A stretch of 64,000 bases of DNA from Amycolatopsis sp. WAC 01376 (GTDB lineage: Bacteria; Actinomycetota; Actinomycetes; Mycobacteriales; Pseudonocardiaceae). Numbering within the stretch: position 1 is the first letter of the stretch; every line of letters begins with the position of its first letter. Position numbers and translations under genes: made by a program. Shown here piece by piece: positions 58,912-64,000 of the stretch. The notes under the pieces were generated by a model. The model ran no database searches and had not been told where the DNA came from. It saw only the letters and a list, made by a program, of their open reading frames with translations. The DNA lies in contig NZ_QHKL01000006.1 in assembly GCF_003947415.1 (NCBI RefSeq), positions 558,001-622,000 of the forward strand, read 5' to 3'.

Positions 58912-59781
58912 TCACAGCAGTCCGACGGCCGTGTCGACGGCCTTGGCGACGTCGCCGTCGTGCGGATAGAGCAGGGAGCGGCCGACCACGAGGCCTTGCA
59001 CGGTCGGCAGCGCGAGCGCGCGTTGCCAGGCGGCGAACGCGGCGTCGGGATCCTTGACCTCGCCGCCCAGCAGCACGGCGGGCAGTGTCGAGGCCGCCAG
59101 CACGCGCTCCATGTCCTCGACCACCGGGAGTTTCAGCCAGGTGTAGGCCGACGAGCGGCCGAGTGCGGAGGCGATGGTGATCGACCGGATCACGGCATCG
59201 GGGGAGAGGTCGTTGCGGAGGCGTCCGTCGACCCACTCGGAGAGGAACGGCTCGACCATCGCGATCAGCTTCCGGTCGGCGAGGTCGTTTACCGCCTTCG
59301 CGGTGTTCTCGAGCGCGCTCGGCGTCGCCGGGTCGCTCAGGCAGATCCTGGTGAGCGTCTTGCCGCCGTCGAACCGCATCCGCTCGATCGTTTCGGCGTC
59401 GTAGCAGGCGAACCGGTCGTCGATCTCGAAACTCGATCCCGCGAGGCCGGTGCGGTTCATCGACCCGATGACGGTCTTGCCGTCGAGGGCGCCGAGGAGC
59501 AGCAGATCGTCGATGATGTCCGGGGTCGCCAGCACGCCGGTGACGCCGGGGCGTTCCAGTGCCAGGCCGAGGCGGTCGAGCAGGCCCACGCGGCCGGCCA
59601 TCGCGAGCGGATCGGCGCCGACACCGTTCGCGCCGCGCGCCGGATGGTCCGCGGCGATGATCATCATTCGGCCGTTGTCGTTGAACGGCGATTTCGCCCG
59701 GACCCGGGTGGCCGCGGCCACCGCGACGGCCCCCGGATCGCGCACCCGCGCGGCGACTATCCGGCGCACTGTGTCCGACAC
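58912..59781 (-). CDS. Inositol-catabolism-type aldolase (Cgl0158 family barrel)
   Basis: A 289-residue TIM-barrel protein with MMIIAADHPARGANGVG at the first strand and VIGSMNRTGLAGSSFEIDD, seen in the Cgl0158/IolC-type aldolases of corynebacteria. These split a deoxy-inositol derivative or related sugar phosphate. KTLTRICLSDP and TWLKLPVVEDM supply candidate lysines for a Schiff base. First gene of the operon with mmsA; divergent from the GntR regulator with an operator-like sequence between. Confidence 0.85.
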   Translation of the reverse strand: MSDTVRRIVAARVRDPGAVAVAAATRVRAKSPFNDNGRMMIIAADHPARGANGVGADPLAMAGRVGLLDRLGLALERPGVTGVLATPDIIDDLLLLGALDGKTVIGSMNRTGLAGSSFEIDDRFACYDAETIERMRFDGGKTLTRICLSDPATPSALENTAKAVNDLADRKLIAMVEPFLSEWVDGRLRNDLSPDAVIRSITIASALGRSSAYTWLKLPVVEDMERVLAASTLPAVLLGGEVKDPDAAFAAWQRALALPTVQGLVVGRSLLYPHDGDVAKAVDTAVGLL

Positions 59782-59842
59782 TTTCGTTCCTCCAGGCTCG
59801 CGTGGTGCTTCGACCTTCGCAAGCGCTCGGAGACTTTGTCAA

Positions 59843-59865
59843 GACATATGGACATAAGGTCATAG
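59843..59865. promoter_or_regulatory. Probable GntR operator
   Basis: GACATATGGACATAAGGTCATA contains repeated GACATA and an imperfect palindrome (TATGGACAT/AAGGTCATA) in an AT-rich patch, 62 bases before the aldolase start and 26 before the gntR ATG. Position suits control of both divergent genes. Confidence 0.6.
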
Positions 59866-59890
59866 TGGCCCAACGCGGTAGGCTCCGCGC

Positions 59891-60640
59891 ATGAAACCCT
59901 GGGCACCCGGTGAGATCGTGGTGGATCCGAACGGCCCGGAGCCGCTGTACTCGCAGGTCGCCAGGCAGCTCGGCGCCGCGATCGAAGACGGCAGGCTGCC
60001 GAACGGCGCCCGGCTGGACAACGAGCTGGACCTGGCCGCGCGGCTGCACCTGTCGCGGCCGACCATCCGCCAGGCGATCCAGTCGCTCGTCAACCAGGGG
60101 CTGCTCGTCCGCAAACGCGGTGTCGGCACCCAGGTCGTCCGCACCAAGGTCGCCCGCCCGCTGCGGTTGAGCAGCCTCTTCGACGACCTCAGCGAACTCG
60201 GCGACAGGCCGGAGTCCGTCGTCCTCGTCAATCGGGTCGAGCCCGCGGACGACGAGGCGATCGAGCACCTCGAGACACCGGGCCTGACCCACGTCCGGCG
60301 GCTGAAGCGGGTGCGCTCGACCGGCGGCGAACCGCTGGCGATCATGAACAACTACCTGCCCGACGGCCTCATCGACCCGGCCGACGACGAACTGCGGGAC
60401 AAGGGGCTCTACCAGTTACTGCGCTCGGCGGGTGTCCGGTTGCACGCCGCGCAGCAGAACGTCGGGGCCCGGCAGGCGACCGAGGAGGACGCCGAACTCC
60501 TGGACGAGGAGCCGGGCGCGGCGCTGCTCACCATGCGGCGCACCACCTACGACGACTCCGGCAAGGTCGTGGAATACGGCTGGCACGTGTACCGCGCCTC
60601 GCGCTACTCGTTCAACCTCTCACTGACCAACAGCCTCTGA
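59891..60640 (+). CDS. GntR-family regulator (HutC/UTRA type)
   Basis: A 249-residue protein. Winged HTH at residues 20-80 (LDLAARLHLSRPTIRQAIQS, GVGTQVV wing), then a UTRA ligand domain to residue 245 (VRRLKRVRSTGGEPLAIMNN, VVEYGWHVYRASRYSFNLSL). UTRA domains bind sugar phosphates or amino acids. Likely represses the divergent aldolase/mmsA operon. Tail overlaps the permease gene by 21 bp. Confidence 0.94.
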   Translation: MKPWAPGEIVVDPNGPEPLYSQVARQLGAAIEDGRLPNGARLDNELDLAARLHLSRPTIRQAIQSLVNQGLLVRKRGVGTQVVRTKVARPLRLSSLFDDLSELGDRPESVVLVNRVEPADDEAIEHLETPGLTHVRRLKRVRSTGGEPLAIMNNYLPDGLIDPADDELRDKGLYQLLRSAGVRLHAAQQNVGARQATEEDAELLDEEPGAALLTMRRTTYDDSGKVVEYGWHVYRASRYSFNLSLTNSL

Positions 60641-62077
60641 CGGCTTCGGCGCGGCGTCGCGTTCCAGGTCGGTCTCCAGCGCCGCGTACACCGAGGGCCG
60701 GAACTTGCGCAGCCAGCCGGCGAGCGCCAGCCCCGCCAGCGCGACCACCAGGAGCAGCCACGGCAAGTGCGGGACGACGCCGTTGCTCGACCCGGCGAGC
60801 GTCGGGAAGTTGAGGATCGCCAGCGTCACGATGATCCCGAGCCCCACCGCACCCAGCCCGGGGGCGATCAGCGTCTTCACCACCCGGCGATCCCGCGTCC
60901 GGCGGAAATAGACCAGGATCGCGACCGCGGCGAACAGTTGCAGGGTGAGAATGCCCAGCGTGCCGAAGCCGGTCATGCTCGCGGTGAGGTCGGCGACCGG
61001 GTCGAGCCCGGCGAGCCGGAACGCCAGTGCCACCACCGAGCCGAAGACCAGCTGGACGATCGAGGCGTAGCGCGGTGCTCCGTTGCGCGGACTGGTCTTG
61101 CCCAGCAGACGTGGCAGCACGCCGACCCGGCCCAGCGCGTACAGATACCGGGTCGCCGAATTGTGCAGCGCCAGCAACGCCGCGAACAGGCTGACCACCA
61201 GAAGCAGCAACATCACCTTGGTCAGCGGGCCGCCGAGATACTCCTGGGCGACCGAGAGCACGAGGTCCCCGCTCGAAAGATGCGCGACGGCCACGTCCTG
61301 CGCCTGTTCGGCGCCGATCGCGCTGACCACGGCCCAGGTCGTGAACGCGGCGAACACCCCGATGAACCCGATGGCGATGTAGGTCGCCCGCGGGATCGTC
61401 CGCTTGGGATCCTTGGCCTCCTCGCCGAACAGTGCCGTCGCCTCGAACCCGATGAAAGCGTTGGCGGCGAACAACAACGCCAGCCCACCGGCACCCTGGA
61501 ACAGCACGGAGGGGCTGAAGGCGGCGAACGAGAAGCCGTGCCGGAACAGCACGCTGAAGTCCATGACCAGCAGGATCGACACCTCGAGGATCAGCGAGAC
61601 TCCCAGCACCTTCGCGCTCACCGCGATTCCCCGGCGGCTGAGCAGAAGGACCAGCACCACCGAAACCGCACTCCAGAAGAGCCAATCGAGGTGCAGCCCG
61701 AAGACGTCGTCGATCGCCGTGGAGGTGAAGAACCCGCTCGTGCCGATCGCGCCCGCGACGAAACAGTTGTAGCCCAGCATCGCGACGAAACCGGCGACGA
61801 GCCCCGGCGTCCTGCCCAGCCCCTTGACCACGAAGGCGTAGAAGCCGCCCGCGCTGGTGAGCACCCGCGACATCTGTGCGTAGCCGACCGCGAACAGCAA
61901 CAGGACGACCGTGGCCAGCAGGAAGGCCGCGACCATCCCACCGCCGTTCCCGAGCGCGATGCCGATGGCCGCGATCACGATCATCCCGGTCAGGGGCGCG
62001 ACCGCGGCGAGCACGAGGAAGACGATGCCTGGCACGCCCAAGACGTTCTTCGCGAGCGACGTGTCGTCTCGGCTCAT
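60620..62077 (-). CDS. APC-family amino acid/polyamine permease
   Basis: A 485-residue, twelve-helix transporter. ATG 62077 follows GGAG; the longer frame to 62257 has no ribosome site. VPGIVFLVLAAVAPLTGMI opens helix 1, GGFYAFVVKGLGRTPGLVAG lies near helix 3 and ANAFIGFEATALFGEEAKDP gives the helix 6 signature. Basic cytoplasmic tail. Substrate could be an amino acid or amine; it converges on the gntR gene, so it is probably not part of the aldolase operon. Confidence 0.92.
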   Translation of the reverse strand: MSRDDTSLAKNVLGVPGIVFLVLAAVAPLTGMIVIAAIGIALGNGGGMVAAFLLATVVLLLFAVGYAQMSRVLTSAGGFYAFVVKGLGRTPGLVAGFVAMLGYNCFVAGAIGTSGFFTSTAIDDVFGLHLDWLFWSAVSVVLVLLLSRRGIAVSAKVLGVSLILEVSILLVMDFSVLFRHGFSFAAFSPSVLFQGAGGLALLFAANAFIGFEATALFGEEAKDPKRTIPRATYIAIGFIGVFAAFTTWAVVSAIGAEQAQDVAVAHLSSGDLVLSVAQEYLGGPLTKVMLLLLVVSLFAALLALHNSATRYLYALGRVGVLPRLLGKTSPRNGAPRYASIVQLVFGSVVALAFRLAGLDPVADLTASMTGFGTLGILTLQLFAAVAILVYFRRTRDRRVVKTLIAPGLGAVGLGIIVTLAILNFPTLAGSSNGVVPHLPWLLLVVALAGLALAGWLRKFRPSVYAALETDLERDAAPKPSEAVGQ

Positions 62078-62430
62078 TCGCTGCTCCTCATCTCCGCTGG
62101 ACGGCCAGTATGGGAGCGGCCTGCCCCGCCCCCTTTGTCTCTGTGCGCGTATCGCTTGCCCGTCAGCGCTGGGTGACGACGGGAGGTGCCGAGTCCGCGA
62201 GGATTGACCGGAATCGACGCGTTTAGAGTTCTCGCGAATGGTTACGCCGGTGCGCATTTGTGGATCTTCTGGGCTATTCGAACGTATTTACCCCTTGAAT
62301 CACGTCACCCGATCGATTCCGGGTATACGGGAGGCGGGCCGCACGTGAACCGATGGCCCGGTGTTCCGGTAAATGGGGGTGCCGCACGGCAAGTGCCCCG
62401 TTCGTCGCTGTCCGAAAAGGGGGCACTCGA
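62078..62430. other. Intergenic control region of two divergent genes
   Basis: A 353-bp gap between the leftward permease and the rightward AraC gene. AT content rises at 62240-62300 (near TTCGAACGTATTTACCCC). No gene, terminator or clear palindrome is seen. Promoters for both genes must lie here. Confidence 0.5.
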
Positions 62431-63420
62431 GTGCACAGGCCGCTCGGAAACTACACGCTGCTGGTTTCGGAAGACCCCGGCGAGATGGGGAACGAGCTCG
62501 CCGGTCTTCTCGGGGAATGCCGGTTCCGGCCGCTTTCCGCGCCGGAAGGTTCGACGGGCCGCGTGCACGCCCGCCAGACGAAGAACTTCACCGTCGCCTA
62601 CCTCGAGTATCCGGTCGCGGCCGGGCTGTGGGTCGAATGTCCTCGCCGCCGGTTCCTGATTTCGATCCCGGTGACCGGCAGTGCCGCCGTCATCGGCGGC
62701 AAACGAGGACTGCACATCCGGGAACGGCGGGGTCACGTGGTCAATCCCGGCGCGGCGATGGAGGCGCGCTGGACGCGGAAGTTCGCCCAGTTGATGGTCG
62801 TCATCGATCGCGGAGTGCTGGAAACGCGGCTGAGTTCGATGCTCGGACGTGCTCTGCCGCAACCGCTGCGCTTCGAGGAGGTGCTCAACCTCGCTCGTCA
62901 GCCCGCGAAGGGCTGGTACGACGCTTTGGGTGCTTACCTCGGGTCATTGGACGACACGGACAGTGCCCTGGAAATCGACGCCGTCGCGGATTCCGTCGAA
63001 CAAGGATTGATGACAACGTTTTTGGCATCGCAACGGCACAACTATTGGGATGTCGTGACCGGTGATGCGAAACTCGTATCGTCGCGTACCATTCGCGAGG
63101 CCATCAGGTTGATCGACGCGCAGCCGCATCGGAACCATTCGGTGCCGAGTCTCGCCCGTGAACTGGGGGTGAGCGTCCGTGCACTGGAGAAGGGCTTCAA
63201 ACGGCATCTGGCGACCACTCCCAACGCCTATCTCCGCGATGTCCGGTTGCGGCGCGCCCACGCCGATCTGTCGGCGGGCGAACCCGACGTGGTCACCGTG
63301 GCGCAAGTGGCTCAGCGGCACGGGTTCTTCCATTTCGGCCGATTCGCGGCCACCTATCGCGACCGGTTCGGCGAGGCCCCTTCCCATACGCTGCGCCGCC
63401 TTATCGGCCCTTTTCGCTGA
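62431..63420 (+). CDS. AraC-family regulator
   Basis: A 329-residue protein. GTG 62431 follows AAAAGGGGG; the frame to 62353 is less likely. N-terminal AraC_binding_2 domain (residues 30-200: LISIPVTGSAAVIGG, ARWTRKFAQLMVVIDRGVLE), C-terminal double HTH (SVPSLARELGVSVRALEKGF, VTVAQVAQRHGFFHFGRFAA). Divergent from the permease gene, which it may control. Confidence 0.92.
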   Translation: MHRPLGNYTLLVSEDPGEMGNELAGLLGECRFRPLSAPEGSTGRVHARQTKNFTVAYLEYPVAAGLWVECPRRRFLISIPVTGSAAVIGGKRGLHIRERRGHVVNPGAAMEARWTRKFAQLMVVIDRGVLETRLSSMLGRALPQPLRFEEVLNLARQPAKGWYDALGAYLGSLDDTDSALEIDAVADSVEQGLMTTFLASQRHNYWDVVTGDAKLVSSRTIREAIRLIDAQPHRNHSVPSLARELGVSVRALEKGFKRHLATTPNAYLRDVRLRRAHADLSAGEPDVVTVAQVAQRHGFFHFGRFAATYRDRFGEAPSHTLRRLIGPFR

Positions 63421-63467
63421 TGCCGGAGAAGTTGCGGGGCCGGTGATCGTGCACTAGGCAGGAAAGC

Positions 63468-64000
63468 ATGGGTGAGACACTCGCGTTGTTCTCCGCCCTG
63501 TGCTTCGGGCTCGCCGACTTCTCCGCGGGCCTCCTTTCGCGGCACGCCAAACCCGAACTCGTCGCGTTGATCGGCCAGGCCGGCGGCCTGATCGCGACGG
63601 CGGCCGCCGCCTTCTTCGTCTCGGCCCCCTCCATCGGTGCCGCGAATCTGGCATGGGGCGGGCTTTCCGGGCTCGGAACCGGGGTCGGAGTGCTCTTTCT
63701 CTACCGGGGCATGAGCCGCGGCCGGATGAGCGTGGTCGTGCCGCTCAGCGTCGTCGGCGGGGTCGCGGTTCCGGTGCTCGCGGGGGTCGCCATCCTGAAC
63801 GACCGTCCGGACCCGCTCGCCTGGTGCGGAATCGCCGTCGCCTTCCCGGCGCTGTGGCTCATCGCGCGCGGCGGGAATGACGGTGACGGCAACGCCGCGC
63901 ACGGCGCCGTCGACGGACTGATCGCCGGCGCCGGATTCGCGCTGCAGAACATCGGGCTCGGACAGGTCGATCCGTCGGCGGGCCTGTGGCCGATCGTGGC
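63468..64000 (+). CDS. EamA/DMT-family transporter, 3' end outside window
   Basis: About 177 residues are visible from ATG 63468 (GGAAAG before it). MGETLALFSALCFGLADFSA opens the first EamA repeat; five to six hydrophobic helices follow, and the repeat boundary is near AAHGAVDGLIAGAGFALQNI, where the second half starts. No stop before the window end. Drug/metabolite exporters of this type are common; substrate unknown. Follows the AraC gene by 47 bp. Confidence 0.88.
   Translation, partial: MGETLALFSALCFGLADFSAGLLSRHAKPELVALIGQAGGLIATAAAAFFVSAPSIGAANLAWGGLSGLGTGVGVLFLYRGMSRGRMSVVVPLSVVGGVAVPVLAGVAILNDRPDPLAWCGIAVAFPALWLIARGGNDGDGNAAHGAVDGLIAGAGFALQNIGLGQVDPSAGLWPIV

Noticed and set aside
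60767..62176. Long plus-strand frame opposite the APC permease
   Set aside because: Same antisense artefact: low-complexity Arg/Glu/His translation of a membrane-protein gene.
1..64000. tRNA, rRNA genes or CRISPR arrays
   Set aside because: None recognised by eye; the regular repeats found are palindromic intergenic elements without unique spacers. A tRNAscan-type search would be decisive for tRNAs.

Overview
The window is GC-rich (about 70%) actinobacterial chromosome. G/C third positions, GTG and TTG starts, ATGA/GTGA stop-start overlaps, PucR/PopR/LAL-type regulators, an F420-type LLM oxidoreductase and ECF transporter architecture all fit Pseudonocardiaceae. The gene mix looks most like Amycolatopsis, but that genus call is an impression, not a computed result. 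No rRNA, tRNA, CRISPR array or transposase gene was recognised.

Layout. 0-5.3 kb: a possible conflict or signalling locus. An open-ended beta-rich protein, a small Cys/His zinc-binding protein and a CHAT caspase-like protease converge on a coupled pair, a NUDIX protein and a class III cyclase-like protein; a four-EF-hand protein follows. 5.4-10.3 kb: housekeeping and accessory genes (HTH regulator, MFS exporter, CsbD, pentapeptide-repeat protein, DLH hydrolase, cupin, GlxA-type regulator). 10.3-14.6 kb: a PopR-like regulator, a 1.4 kb repeat island, and an operon of a membrane pseudokinase (DFG to GFG), an active-site-intact ClpP and a ClpP whose serine is alanine. 14.7-19.6 kb: PucR regulator, a coupled DUF1989/OYE/polysaccharide-deacetylase operon, and a MarR regulator. 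19.7-21.7 kb: fumarylacetoacetase with a coupled partner. 21.7-26.4 kb: a complete branched-chain (Liv-type) ABC transporter operon. 26.4-27.3 kb: a secreted polyester hydrolase (cutinase). 27.4-31.4 kb: TetR, LAL regulator and LLM oxidoreductase.

31.5-40.3 kb is the most coherent system. A cobalamin riboswitch precedes six translationally coupled genes: a two-lobed secreted alpha/alpha-barrel protein, two secreted proteins resembling the transcobalamin beta domain, and the T, A and S parts of an ECF transporter. A further secreted alpha/alpha-barrel protein is divergent. Together they look like a cell-surface vitamin B12 capture and import machine built from separate intrinsic-factor-like domains.

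40.5-47.4 kb: SRPBCC/TetR pair, small secreted and membrane proteins, a membrane PLD-like protein with a heme-oxygenase-like diiron protein, and a 551-aa GltX. 47.6-51.4 kb: three-gene solute-binding/vWA membrane cassette, then a 58-aa peptide with a Ser/Thr/Cys-rich tail (possible orphan RiPP precursor). 51.4-56.7 kb: MBL hydrolase with divergent LysR, a DNA-repair-type protein, glutaminase and amino acid permease. 57.4-62.1 kb: methylmalonate-semialdehyde dehydrogenase, inositol-type aldolase, GntR and APC permease. 62.4 kb to the end: AraC regulator and an EamA transporter cut by the window edge.

Intergenic spaces at 7.65, 10.7-12.1, 18.95, 31.4, 40.3-40.5, 45.4-45.75 and 56.75-57.4 kb share related palindromes and mosaic repeats. 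They form a dispersed non-coding repeat family, with one copy nested inside another at 11 kb.
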